NCBI GenBank assembly: GCA_030737835.1
Contig: CM060855.1
Coordinates: forward strand, 5,822,478 to 5,886,477
Reading direction: 5' to 3'
DNA: 64,000 nt
From: Acorus gramineus
Lineage: Eukaryota > Streptophyta > Magnoliopsida > Acorales > Acoraceae
The first letter of the stretch is position 1. Each line of letters begins with the position of its first letter. The translations under genes and the position numbers were made by a program. Below are positions 23,101 through 35,025 of the stretch, piece by piece. The notes below the pieces were generated by a model. It saw only the letters and a program-made list of their open reading frames with translations, had not been told where the DNA came from and made no database searches.

Positions 23101-26100
23101 GTGTATAATTAATGGACCACATAATAAATACTGAAATTTAAAGCACTGATATTGTTGGCATTCTTCCTAAAGTTTGTAATTGCACTTCTTATATTCAACT
23201 TTTTGGAAAACACCTCATCCTCATATATCTGATCTTTTTTAATTTTCCTTTATTTATTTGATAAGGTGAAAGATATTAGTGGTGACAGTACTGGGAGTAT
23301 GAAAACCTCTGTGGATGATTCAGAAAGACCTGACAAGACAGCTGCTACTGCGAGTACTGGACAATGGACAGAACCGCCTCCTAAAATTCAGGCAAGCAAG
23401 TTATACCTAAATGATTACTTCCCTGGACTTTACAACTACTTCTGTTTTATTATAATATAATATATACATATATAAAAAAAAACAAATACCGCTACTACTT
23501 TATCCAAAGTAGTGAGGGAGGTTGACACATCCATATAGCCTGATCATATCTGTCTATTGTTCTCTGCAGACTATTCAGCGTTATCAGAAGGATGTATCTG
23601 ATGAACCTGTTCGTGGTAAAGACTCTCTTTCTGTGTATGGAGATCATGATTCGTCTTCTGATATTCCCCCTAGTGCAGACTTGAGAGCAAGAATATCCAG
23701 TGAGAAGATTGCTGATCGAGGACCCGAGAAACTTTGGAGTGGACCTGGTAGGGATGCTTCAGATATTGTTGTCAACATGAGAAATGGTTTGGATGCCAAT
23801 CATGCATATGGAAATTACCATACATTCAGATCTTCAGAAGCTTCTGTTCAGCCACCACCAACCAAAGGCATAACCAGTAGGGGTAAAGTGACATCTGGAA
23901 GTTGGAAGAACTCTGAGGAAGAGGAGTACACGTGGGACGATATGAGTTCCAGATTTACGGATCATGGAGGGATTGATAGCTCATTGAAAGTCAATCGGGG
24001 TCATGATGGTGTGAAAAAGACTCTAAGCTCGCAAAGAGACAAATGTATTCCTTTGGGGGCTGAGGCTTCCAATGCTAAACACAATGTAGACACCTTTTCC
24101 ACAATGAGGACATCCGGAGGGGAAGCCAGAATCCCATCATTAAGAGTATTCTTCTTCTTTATTTTTGTTTGGTTTATTGAGTTTTAGTAGAAGATGTTTG
24201 TATACATTGCCTTAAATGGCCAAACAAGAGTCATCACCCATTGTAGTCCCATGTATGCTACAGTGCTCTCTCTTTTTTTTTTTTTTTTTGGGGGGGGGGG
24301 GGGGGGAGTTGGGTGGGGGGAAAGTGATTGGATATGGTCCTAACTTTTTTCTTTTTTTTACATAAAGTTGCCGCTCTCCGGACTCAAACCAAAGACTCTC
24401 TCCTGTTAGCCAACCCCTTTCCACCATAAATACATGCCCATAGCTGTATCTGGACATCTCTTGCAGGTTCTTGTGTTGAGTGTTTGTAGGATTGTATTGA
24501 CTTTCATTTGTATAAATTAACTTAAAGTTATGAATTAGATGACAACCAGTTGGTATATATAATTCGTAAAAATTTAAATTCTTTGGGTGTATCATTTGTT
24601 TGCTCTGTAGACTGCTTTGTCATGGACACGGCTGTCAAACTTTTCTGCCTTACTGATGTAAATTCTCCGTGTACAGGGGGTTGATGAGCGGTTCTCTCAT
24701 ACTCATGGACAAAAAGATGTCGGATCAAGGTTTCAAGGGGAGAACTTGCCAGATTCATTATCCACAGGTCAATCTGCATTAGCTCGTCGAGGATCATCAC
24801 TGTGGTCATCACAGGAGTCACAACCTTTATCTAATCGTCTGGACATGGCTTCAAGAAGTTCAGGTCAATCAGAGGGTCATTTGGCTGCACTTGGTGGGGG
24901 TTTATCAACCAACACCAGTTCATCTTCAAAGAAGACAGGACTGAATCAAACTGGGATTTCTGTAGGTGCCATTGCATCACGATTAGGGTCTCTGGTGAAT
25001 ACAACACATTGTTCAGCTGACAATGACCATCTACAAAATCTATCTTTGCCGCGAAGAAGTCAAATACCATACCTTCCCACTGTTTCCCAAAATTTCCAGC
25101 AGCCGCACATGCTGCAGAATTTGCATCCACCCTTGCCACAGTCCTCTCAACACACACAAAGATCATCACAGAATCATCCACCTCAATCTTCAGTCTTCGG
25201 TATCCCCCACTCTTCTGGGTATTCTTCAGGTCCTCCTGCAGAACCAAGTAATGTGTTAGCTGCTCTCATGAAGAGTGGACTCATTGGAAGTGCCACAACA
25301 ACAGGTGCCTTTCAACCCCCTTTACCAAGTGGACCTCCTCCTGCTCATTTGGTGACAACATCCTCCATGTCAATGCCACGCATTTCTGTATTAGCCCCAA
25401 GTTCTAATGTTAATGCATTGTCTTTCACTGGCACATTGCCTCCTCTTCCACCCGGCCCTCCACCTCCTCCAGCCCTTCTGAGCACCTCATCACAGACACT
25501 TAACACAGCTTCTGTCCCAAACCCACTTTCCGCTCTCTTGGACAATTTAGCCTCAAAGGGCTTGATAACCTCATCTTCTCTAGAGGTCCCAAAGGTAACT
25601 GCACCTCCTGTGCCTCATCGCCTCCATCATGAAGATGTTGAGATTCCTCCTGCTGTGATATCAATACCAGTTGAATCCAGCTCAGCTCCAACAAGTGCCC
25701 CTCCATCTTCTACACTTCTTCCAGCTTTGAAAGTGGAGACAAGAGGCTCGGTGGGCACTGAGTTTCGTCCTCAACACATAAGGGAGTTTCATCCAGAAGT
25801 GATCCATGAATTGTTTGATGATCAACCACATCAGTGCAGCACATGCGGCTTCCGATTCAAACTTCCAGAACAGCTTAGTGGACACATGGAGTGGCATGAA
25901 TCAAGGAAGTCTGAACTCGACACTGATGACCAAATTTCACGGAATTGGTATTCTGGGTTGGAAGATTGGATTATTGGAAGGGTGGGGCCACCGTTTGGAC
26001 CAGTGTCTTCCATTTCCATCAAAGACACAATATCTTCAGTGGAAGAAAATGAACATATGGTTCCTGCTGATGAGAGCCAAAGTATATGCGCATTGTGTGG

Positions 26101-27840
26101 AGAAATATTTGAGGATGCTTACAGCATTGAAAGAGATGAATGGATGTACAAGGGAACAGTATACATGACAATACGGTCTGTGGAAGGCAATATAGGAAAA
26201 GTGGATGAAGATGCTGAACATGGCCCTATCGTTCATGCAATGTGTGTATCAAGAAGTTCCCTTCCTGAGTTGAAAGAAGATGAGGAATAATTGGTATGCT
26301 TTCTACGTATCTGGCATTTTTCAACAAATACTCAGGTCTTTTTTCATTTTTTTTATAATTCCCTAGCAACAGAGCTCAATAGGTTCAGTAAAGGAAACCT
26401 AAATAGGGAGAGCGACAAAGTCAACTTTTAGGTTGCGAATCTTAGTTCGAAGTTATGGGGGGTTGGACTTATAGCTCAATTGCTGACAATAAAATTTGCA
26501 ACCATGAGATCTTGGGTTCAAGTCCCACAGCTTATCTATAAAAAAAAAATGTTTGAAGTTAGGTCATTTATTGACCTTCAATATCTTTTGCGCTTTTATC
26601 TATTGTCTACTGCTTTTCTTCAAAATCTTCTACTGTTTTTCTTAAATCTCATGTAATAATCAAGGTTGTTGGTTGGATGTATCTCATATGGGGGGAACAA
26701 AATATATATCTCTTTCTTCCTAGTTCTCGTAATTATAATCTAAAGCCAAATTTGATCAAAGTAAGCCTCTTGATCATCAGAGGGTCTGGCTTCCAGGATG
26801 GCACCATTTGCTAGTCTTTTACTTTTGTGAAATGAAAGTTCTGAACACGACATTTTACCCGTTGATAGTTTTATATTTTTGTTTTCTTTTTCTTTTTCCA
26901 GGATCAAACGAATGATTGAATGCTGGATGTTGGTGCAAATCCACTATCAACACTAAAAGTGCAGGGAGCGTGATGCTCTGCATTGAGGTACGTTTGCCCT
27001 AACCAGACTCGCAAGCGCATATTCGGTGGAGCTTATTTTTCTTGTGCCACAGTGAATTATGGAACAAATCTTTTGAATCTTTCTTCATTTTTTCATTGTA
27101 TCTTCATATCATGAAAGAAATAGAAAACTAGAAATAAACCAGAAGCAGATCATTGTAAATGACTAACAGGAATTTGCATGACTATCATGTTTTTTTTGAG
27201 CTGTGACATTTTAACATGGGAGACTAATTATGTTATGTGTTCTATCTTAAATGTTTTGATGTAGTTTTTCAATGATATTTAGAGATGATTGAGGTAACTT
27301 AATTTGTGGATTTCCATCGAGGAATGTATATTTTTTCATGTTTCCACGGGTAATTCATTATGAAACAAGGTTTAATGGTTTATGAATAATAATTATTTTG
27401 TGGTTGATCAATTATGAACTATTTATATTTATTGTTTGGATAATATATGCTTCTGCTAAATCCCCAGGTCACTCACTATTGCTTGCATGGCTGCAATGGA
27501 AAATGAGATCTTGAGTCAGATTGAGAGCTCTGCAGCTTGATAAAAAAAACATTCGTCTCCGGTGAAGGATTGTTTTGTGAAGTTTCACATCTCGTAAGCT
27601 TTGTATGAATGCACTGGGTAGATATATTTCCTTGGGAACATTGGGTTCATATAAAAAGCAGAGTTATGTGGAATGCAGAGGTGGTCATGCCATGGGTCAG
27701 GCTTCCTCCAGGCTTGGTGGCTACAGTCATTTCTACAATCACTTTTGCTGTCCTAAGATGTTTTGATTTTTTTTTCCTTTTTTTTCCCTGTATGTTTTGA
27801 AATTTTTTTGAAGGTATAAACCTTCCTTTATAAAAATGAA
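20160..27840 (+). CDS. PCFS4: Pcf11/PCFS4-like pre-mRNA cleavage and polyadenylation factor
   Basis: Nuclear subunit of mRNA 3'-end processing; the family binds the RNA polymerase II C-terminal domain through an N-terminal CID, and Arabidopsis PCFS4 affects FCA poly(A) site choice and flowering. Coding exons: about 20317-20645, 22443-22544, 22656-22910, 23266-23391, 23570-24145, 24677-26290, all phase 0, giving roughly 1000 aa. The CID spans exons 1-3 ([48 protein letters not shown]). Exon 6 is Pro/Ser-rich and ends with a C2H2-type finger (CSTCGFRF...HMEWH) and a CALC...HAMC zinc motif. The CID frame has no ATG; the likely start at 20317 is in another frame, so one base appears missing near the CCCCC at about 20356-20361. 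Intron 4 has a GC donor. Untranslated exons follow the stop. Arabidopsis PCFS4 is about 800 aa. Confidence 0.88.
20168..20187 (+). promoter_or_regulatory. Telo-box motifs in the PCFS4-like 5' region
   Basis: Two TTAGGG/TAGGGTTT motifs (attagggttt and ttagggtttcg) lie just before the first ATG at 20190. Telo-boxes (AAACCCTAA and its complement) are common near plant housekeeping gene start sites. The ATG at 20190 opens a ten-codon frame ending at 20222, a possible uORF. Confidence 0.45.
20700..22440 (+). other. Large first intron of the PCFS4-like gene
   Basis: From the gtgaat donor at 20646 to the tgcag acceptor at 22442, about 1.8 kb. No open frame of protein character on either strand. A first intron of this size is common in plant housekeeping genes. 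Confidence 0.6.
24240..24460 (-). mobile_element. tRNA-derived SINE-like insertion in intron 5
   Basis: On the minus strand, ggggttggctaacagg fits a pol III A box and ggtttgagtcc, about 30 bp on, fits a B box. A T17 run directly followed by a G17 run (24,273-24,306 on the plus strand) lies at the distal side. Orientation is antisense to the host gene. Target-site duplications were not defined. Confidence 0.5.
26291..27840 (+). other. Spliced 3' untranslated region of the PCFS4-like gene
   Basis: Three bases after the TAA (26288-26290) lies a donor (attg|gtatgc). A likely noncoding exon runs 26902-26987 (tttttccag acceptor, ttgag|gtacgt donor). A last exon begins at 27468 (tccccag acceptor). 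The second exon-exon junction would lie about 89 nt after the stop. The last exon contains a short open frame ending in [17 protein letters not shown], not connected in frame to the main protein by this splicing. Confidence 0.5.
26440..26549 (+). mobile_element. tRNA-derived SINE-like element
   Basis: tagctcaattg matches a tRNA A box and ggttcaagtcc matches a B box about 45 bp downstream, followed by a short stretch and an A-run (about 26,540-26,549). It cannot fold as a complete tRNA with the flanking sequence. It sits in the first 3' UTR intron of the PCFS4-like gene. Confidence 0.55.
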
Positions 27841-29700
27841 GTATATACTCGAATCAATTGGATGTATATCTTTTTGTATTTTTTCAAAGGGCATTGTTAT
27901 TAGTACGCAGGGGCAGTCTACAAAATGTATGCTTTTAATCCGATTGAGTATATATGTTGTTATAAAGTATGTACCTATTAAAAATATATGTAAAATTTTA
28001 TAAAGGCAGTAGACAACCAAAATCATATTTTAAGATGTAAGTCAGTGGGACAAGGAACAAAAATATTGTAGATTAGGAACGGATATATTTGCAGATTAGG
28101 ATGAAAGAAAAACAAGTACGAAAAAACAAAGCATTCAACTGCTGGAAAATTGTGCTTCACCATCCACTTATGACTCAGGATTCATTGAAATGTCATCTAG
28201 CCTTACTACATGGATCATATGAAGATTATATCATATATAATAATATAACAATATATTACAGAGAGTTTCAGAAGACTCTTTAGGAAACATTTCCTAGATA
28301 ATTGTCCAACTCAAACACTACAGTGAACCCAAAAAAAAATGGCACCAAATAAACCCAACATGACCAAGTAGTCCAAAAAAAAAACTGTGGTTGTTGAAGG
28401 GATGTCTGGTTGAATGTGTATTCAGTTGAGAACATCACACCTTCTCATTGAATTAAATAATTGAAGATTGTTTAGGGACAACAACATATATAAAAACATG
28501 GAAATCCATTGTGACCGACATCATAAGAGATGGGAAAGAAATGCAGGCTGAGTGTGTTGAGTCTGAGTCTTTCTCAACACTCTAAATGTCCTCCCATTAG
28601 CCAACAAAGTTTGTTACTTAAATCAAGTTTATAAGAATCCTTTGGTTTCATCATCATTATTAATTGTGAAAAATCTATTCTATATATGATATTAAACATG
28701 AGTGTTTTCAACTTTGTAACACTTTTGTTATTTTGATTGTTCAAATATTTATTTTGTTTTTACCCTTAAAGAAGTGCATAAAACTAGTTTTACTCTTAAA
28801 TATATATATGTTTTGCAGATGACAAGATGTGGTCAGAATTATTGAAAACTTAGGGCTATTTTAATAATTTTGTTGCAGAATAAGATCAATAGAATTTTGT
28901 TTAAATCGCTTAAGAATGGACTGACTGATTCCAAATCTAATTTACCTAGGTTCTCAAGTTCTTACACTTGATCAGTATAACTAAATAGTCCCCTCTCATC
29001 AACTTTGATATAGTCCACAATAATAAGATCTAAAAATCAAGGAACATATTCCCAAATCTACAAGAATAAGATAATAAAAAAAATTTATAGATAGTAAACT
29101 CAAAACCCCAAATCAAGAAAATGAATTAAAAAAAAACACATGAAGAAAGACTTTGTTCTCTATAATCTTTTTCGAATCTCTATTGACTTAATTGCAAAAG
29201 TATTTGTCTTGCGAGTGTGATCCATTACATCACACCATATCATCTGAAGTAACTATTTTAGTTTCGCATGATTGTCCTTAAAAGTGTATCAAATGACATG
29301 AAGTTAGATCATCCAACTCTAATGTAGCATCTGAAAAACAACTTCAGAAAGAGTTTTTCACTTGAAAGCTATTTTTCACTTAAAGCTGTTTTCACTGCTT
29401 ATATCTAAAAGCCATATTTCTACTTTTTCAAAAGTTGCGACTTAGGAAACACACTTGGATTAAGCATGATTCTTGCAAAAGCAGATTCATTTAAACATGA
29501 TTACAAACACTACCTAAAAATTATCCAAATCAAATGCAAGACAAACACAAGAGAGGGGCTTAAATTGCAGTTTCATTCATAATAACCCATTTTAAGCACT
29601 ACAGAGTACATACAGAAAACACTGATCGATTTGTAACCACATAAAGGCTTAAAATCAGTTGTAACAAAGTGAGACCATCATCATGTGCTCTTCACTCAAC
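27841..29700. other. Intergenic, no gene seen
   Basis: AT-rich spacer. Only short chance frames are present. A small dyad (gtgttgagtctgagtctttc followed by tcaacac) occurs near 28,555-28,582. No splice-supported coding sequence or RNA gene recognised. Confidence 0.5.
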
Positions 29701-29719
29701 CTTTCCCTTTCATCATTCT

Positions 29720-30190
29720 TCATGGATTCTGTTGCTGAGTGTATATATAATCCAAGTGAGCCTCAGAAAGCAATCTCTCCTTGAGGCATTCATCCACCCC
29801 ATTGTGATCACAGTCGTCCAATACCATCATCTGAGATATGCAATAGCAACCACAAACAATAAGACCAAACACAATATAATAAGAAAACCATATTGTAGTG
29901 AAAAAACAAAATGTTTTTTTCAGAGACAATCAGCCTTACAAATGAGTCTTCTTCTTCTTGCACCTCTTTTGAATGACCCATTTGAGGTGATCTTTCAGTG
30001 TTAGTATTACCTGTTGGAGAAGACAAAACATTGGTGTTATATGTCACTTCAAAATATCAAAACACAAACTACTGATTGGCTTACCATCTTTTATTAGTCC
30101 CATATGATATCTGGCTGTTGTGGTGTGGGTGAATAGGAGGATGACCAAAAAGAAGAAGAGAAGGCCATGAAAGTGAAAGCTTTGCTTCAT
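29720..30190 (-). CDS. PSK: Phytosulfokine (PSK) precursor
   Basis: Secreted precursor of the sulfated pentapeptide hormone phytosulfokine, which acts through a leucine-rich-repeat receptor kinase to promote cell growth and tune defence. Exons: 30190-30085, 30010-29940, 29830-29720; all GT-AG, phases fit; 95 aa, a normal family length. Residues 1-26 form a signal peptide with a hydrophobic core (LLFFFLVILLF). The variable acidic middle is followed by the conserved C-terminus C-x7-ECL and AHLDYIYTQ, with the hormone YIYTQ at 87-91 and the Asp just before it needed for tyrosine sulfation. Odd points: the usual basic pair after ECL is weak here (LKERLL), and the hormone is followed by QQNP. The ATG at 30190 is the first in frame ahead of the signal peptide. 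A GA/CT-rich run lies in the likely leader (about 30,211-30,236). Confidence 0.92.
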
Positions 30191-30239
30191 TGTTATCTAA
30201 ACAGTTTCAATTGAGAGAGAGCGAGAGAGAGAGAGTCAA

Positions 30240-32620
30240 CACAAAAAGAAGTGGTGGGGATGTGAAGGCTGGAGATATAAATGCATGCAATGTGAGGAGG
30301 GAAAAAAATTAAAAATAAAAATTGAGAACTTGAGCAGGTTAAATGAATTCCCCAAAACAGACAGAACCACCTCACTTTTTGTGGGGAACCTTTTATGTGT
30401 CCCCAACACTTAGTCATGTAATATTTATGTGTGTTTTTTTTCTCATTCACACATATAGAGATAGAGAGAGGGAGTCAACTGTTGGACCATGTGACATTGG
30501 GAGAACAACTGCCTTTAAAGTGGTTGTGGTGGTCTTGATTAGTTCCACCACAGTCAAAGACACTTATTGGACTTCCCAACACTTGTGTTTGATTTGTGGG
30601 TGTAAATGAATTAATTGACTTCATGATCAAAGCAAAGGTATACAATAAGCATGCCCATTTAATCTGATGTCAAGTTAGGAAAAAAGATCCAACAATCATA
30701 ACTATGAGCCACTTAGTAACTTGATCTCATGTAGACTAATAATAAAATGATAATTAACTCTTAAAAATGATAGGATGATGTATCTTCTATTACTAGTTCA
30801 AAATCAATTTATACTAAATTGATCGAATTTTGGGTCATTGGACACAGACTCACCCCAAGCGTGTCAGCGGAAAAGATAAATTAAAAGAAGTCATGAATGC
30901 CCTTTGTACAATGATAATGACTTGATTATGTTTTGACAGCTAAGAGTGCATAATATAAATTAAGTCTGCATGGAATCCATTGTGAGGTTAGGTATGTGCT
31001 GGTTGATGTTATCAGCCCAAGTTCACAATGTTCTTCCCACTAAAACCACTAAACAATCCCAAGAGACACTTGTTTATGACTAAATTAACTTGAGTTGTGT
31101 GATTATAGTAATACCAAAGTATCTAAACAACTTTGAAATTACAAACTTAATTCTCAGATTTAGCTAATCCAGTGTGAATATATATCTGCTTAAGATTTTG
31201 TAATAATATGATTTATTTTTCTAATTAAATTTTATCCTATCAACAAAAGTAAGACTTGAAGTTTGACAGGAGATTGTTATGAATAAGCATTCATATAAAA
31301 TATTTATTTAATTATTTCAATAAGTGACCAAGTGTTTCTGACAACATTCCATGCTGTGTATAATTGAGGCCTCACTTGGTGTAGGGTCCTAAAAAGAAAA
31401 AAAGAATATATGGATGGGAATCATCTGGACTCCATTTCTATGATTTATATTGTCTTCTTCCCTTTGAAGAATCAACTTGAAGATATGGCTATATTTCTTA
31501 TGCATAGAGTAGATTTTGGATTTTCTGATAGGTCCCAAGACCTAGATGTTCACAAATTAAAGTCTCCATAAGTCAAAAAATAATTCGTTTCTATCCATCT
31601 AACTTTGTGAAATTCATGTAGGCATTATTCACAAATTGTCCCCTACAGTTCATGTACTATATATCCAACAGTCATAGATTTTAGAGAGGCTGATTGGGAG
31701 TTAGAGATCAAATTATTGCAGTTGTGTGGGTGTGTGCAATAGATACCCTCATAGCAACATTGCATACTTCTTTATTGGGTAAAATGCATGGAGCAGGGAG
31801 ATTTAATTACTCAATTGAAGAAAGCTTAGCATTCAAAAGGTACTCAACATGAGGAGGAACCAATAGAGTGATTAAGTTTCACTTGTTAAAGTGGAACTTT
31901 ACAAAAAATGAGAACAATTCATGATCGGGCCAACGAGAAATGGGATCCGGTCAAGGTAGATGTGGTCAGTCTCCCATAAAAAAACTGATTTGTATTAAAA
32001 ACTATCAAAATCTCACATTCCACATGTCAGTCTTCTATTAGAAACTCAGTGCTTATTCGATCAATAAGGTTATGAAATATGGCTCAATGCTCTTCTATTT
32101 TTTCTAATGACTTTATACCCCAACTAAATCCCAAACACATAAAATCACTTATAAACAATGGTAACATGAGAAATATAAATTAGAGAAACCCATGTCTAAC
32201 TTTGTGTGGATTACTCTAATATGTTTCATAAGAAGAAAAAAATTGGCATTGACACTTGCAATTGGTGTGCAAGATGCCATTGCAAAAATGGTTGAATGAT
32301 TGAACTTTGAGAAAGAGCAATGAATAAGAGTGTTTAAAGCTTTGAAGAGATGATGGAGCATCAATGTCCTGGTGAGTGGAGGCAATGTGGGAGGAACAGG
32401 TGCCTCCTCTCTTCAATAATGCTTTATTTTTATAAAAGCTATCAAGAGGCCTCGTTATGGGTGACCATGAGCATCTCGAGGGAGGAAAGAAAGCACTTTC
32501 TGTGTTTTGCCTCTCTTTTTTTTTCTACTAAAAAAGTGCTTGCTAGTGCTTTTGCTTTTCCCATTCACTCTCTCATGCATGCACAAACACATCTCGATCA
32601 GTATAAACAAAACATATGAA
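30240..32620. other. Intergenic, upstream of PSK; no gene seen
   Basis: Positions 30,250-30,700 are the probable PSK promoter region; no certain TATA box was identified. The rest is AT-rich with short frames only (for example 32,149-32,385 minus), none of which resembles a known family or shows coding-like composition. Confidence 0.45.
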
Positions 32621-32978
32621 GGGCATTTGATTCGGTGGATTGTTGATTTTAAATGTTGATTTATAAGTACAGATAATATAAATACTGATATTTGAAATGA
32701 AAAATTGTTTGATTCGACAAGAAAAATAAATTCTTATTTGTAGTGCTTATAGAAGGGTATTTATATTCATTTTATGAAATTTTTTTATTGATATTTGGTT
32801 TATCACTTTTTTTTTTAAATAGAAAGATGGGACAGAATAGTCTTTAACAATCAATAAGTAAACTATTTTTTTAAAAAAAATTTAAACATTTAAAACAAAC
32901 GCCCAAATAAGAAATAAATGTTTATTTTAAGTGATAAATCAAATAAGTGTTTATTTTTCGATGAATCAAACGTTAGTT
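32621..32978. mobile_element. Possible MITE
   Basis: gggcatttgattc at the left faces gaatcaaacgttag at the right, with further inverted matches (tgatttataagt / acttattt...). The interior is AT-rich and noncoding. The ends and a target-site duplication are not clear. Confidence 0.4.
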
Positions 32979-33549
32979 ATATAAAAATTCAATCTTGATC
33001 TGAGTTGATTTTGCATAATCATAAAAACACATGACATCTTGTCAAGTTAAAAAGAGGTGGTTCAATGTTGAATTCATACAGCTGACTATAACAATACTTT
33101 TTTATTTGAACTATTGCATGAAATAAAATACTATTATTTTTATTTCTTTGGTCAAAAATCAAAAGATTTTTTTGTTTTTTGGTATTACAAAAATCAAAAG
33201 ATGATTAATCACCTCTCAAAACATATCTTCTAATTCAAGTATATTATCTCCTCCCCAAAACACCCCAAACCGGAACCTCCAATACAAGTATGCTTAATTG
33301 ATATATACGTACTAGGAAGCAATACTGACAACAGACAAATAAATGATATTCCACATTATAATCCACATTATATTGTTTGATTGATATTTGTGATCAAGTA
33401 AGCTTTAAACCTTGGATTTGTTTCCCTCCCACAAAGATGGTTGTATGTGAGTGTGTGAGAAACTATACACAAGTCACCAACTCTAATTAAACCAACCCGG
33501 GAACAAATTATATTCATTAAAATCTTTAGGGCTTGTATATATATATACA

Positions 33550-34720
33550 CTCTTGTTAAATCTTGATTTTGTCAAAATACCCCCACTTAAATGATCCATC
33601 GAAAAAAAACTTCTAAAATTTCGTGAGTTGTACATTCATACCCCTCCATCAGACGATGTTAACGTCCTGTACCCAACCCTGATTAATTAGTTAACCATGA
33701 AGCGTGCAATTATAAAACTATCATTTTTTAACCTTCTAAACCCACCAAACACTAACCCTAACATTCTTTCTCTCTTCAATTAAGCCTGTCAATTATTCAA
33801 AAAAATATCCGTATCCAATCCAAATCTGTATCCGAAAATACAGAAAATATCCGATATCTGAATATCCGTATCCATATCCGAACCAAATTATCCGTATCCG
33901 AAAATTTTCGGATCGGATCGGATATAGCCTATATCCGTATCTGAACTGTTATTTTATTTATATATGTTAGAATTAATTTCAACCCTTGGATATTTAATCA
34001 TGTTGGATACTTGTTTAACTATATTAGGATTTATGTATTTATGTCTTTGGTGGATACCTATTTAACTATGTTAGGACTTAAGATTTTATAATTTTTTATC
34101 TGGTTCGGATATTTCGGATATTATCTGAATCCTTATTTAGATTTTCAGATCGGATATAAATATGTGTTTTAGATTATCCGTCGGATATCGAATACAGATA
34201 TTTTTTTGGATATCCAATTCGTATACAGATACAGATATGGGCCTATCCGATCTATATCCGTCCGATTGACAGACCTATCTTCAATCCGTCCGCAGGAAAC
34301 CCTAACCCTTCCCAAACCCTAACCCTCTTCAATCGTCTGCGAAAACTCAAATCAGCCATCTTCTTCTCCTCTTTCAACCTGTGAAATTGCAAATCCCTAA
34401 CCTTAGAGAGGCGCTCTTGGTAGTTGAAGAGCATTGGTAAAACCAAACAGAATGGAGTTCGAGCAAAGAAGATTGGGTGGGAGGTTAAAGAAGAAGCAGA
34501 AATAGATTTGGGATAGAGAAAGTTTGGAGATGAAAACATGGTTAGTTTGGTCTTTTGACCGGTTTTTAATGGTGCTAACGACCTTTTAGTGTTGAAAATT
34601 AACCTTAGCTTACGCCTGTTGGCCACAAGGGTATAGATGCACAACTTATGAATTTTACAAGAATATTTTTAGACAAACATTTTAAGTAGAGTATTTTGAC
34701 AAAATCAAGATTTAACAGAG
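33550..34720. mobile_element. Inverted-repeat (MULE-like) non-autonomous element
   Basis: Arms of about 95 bp face each other. The left arm, 33,550-33,645, includes gttaaatcttgattttgtca, gagttgtacattcatac. The right arm, 34,625-34,720, includes on the other strand gttaaatcttgattttgtca, taagttgtgcatctatac. The interior contains telomere-like aaaccctaaccc words but no real gene. The long arms suggest a Mutator-like element; no clean target-site duplication was found. A hAT MITE sits inside it. Confidence 0.65.
33781..34277. mobile_element. hAT MITE nested in the 33.5-34.7 kb element
   Basis: 497 bp flanked by a perfect 8-bp direct repeat TCTTCAAT (33,773-33,780 and 34,278-34,285). The terminal inverted repeats are TAAGCCTGTCAAT and, on the other strand, TAGGTCTGTCAAT. 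Subterminal regions are packed with atccgtatccg-type words in both orientations, as in hAT elements. No coding capacity. Confidence 0.88.
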
Positions 34721-35025
34721 GATATACAAAAAACCCAAATCTTTATCTACATCATTGCAAGTGGTGGACCTCAACAACCCATCCTTTGCCATAGGTCTCG
34801 AGCTGGATTTTGTCAAATAATATGTTGTAGTTCTAATAAAAAAAAAACAAATCATCCTTCTCACGTTTAAAAACTAATGAAGTAGGACAAACCTTCTCCA
34901 CCACCTTTAGATTACCTTGAAAGTTCAGTCAAGTCATAGACAAACAATGGGTTATAAAGATCTCTCAATCAGGCGATGATTGTATCTTTTGAGAACAAAA
35001 ATATATAACTCAATTATATTGGCAT

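Noticed and set aside
26440-26549. Possible tRNA gene
   Set aside because: A and B boxes are present, but there are no pairing acceptor arms or anticodon stem; an A-run follows. Fits a SINE-like element better.
34290-34335. Telomere-like aaaccctaaccc words
   Set aside because: Only a few imperfect units inside a transposon; not an array, so not an interstitial telomere.
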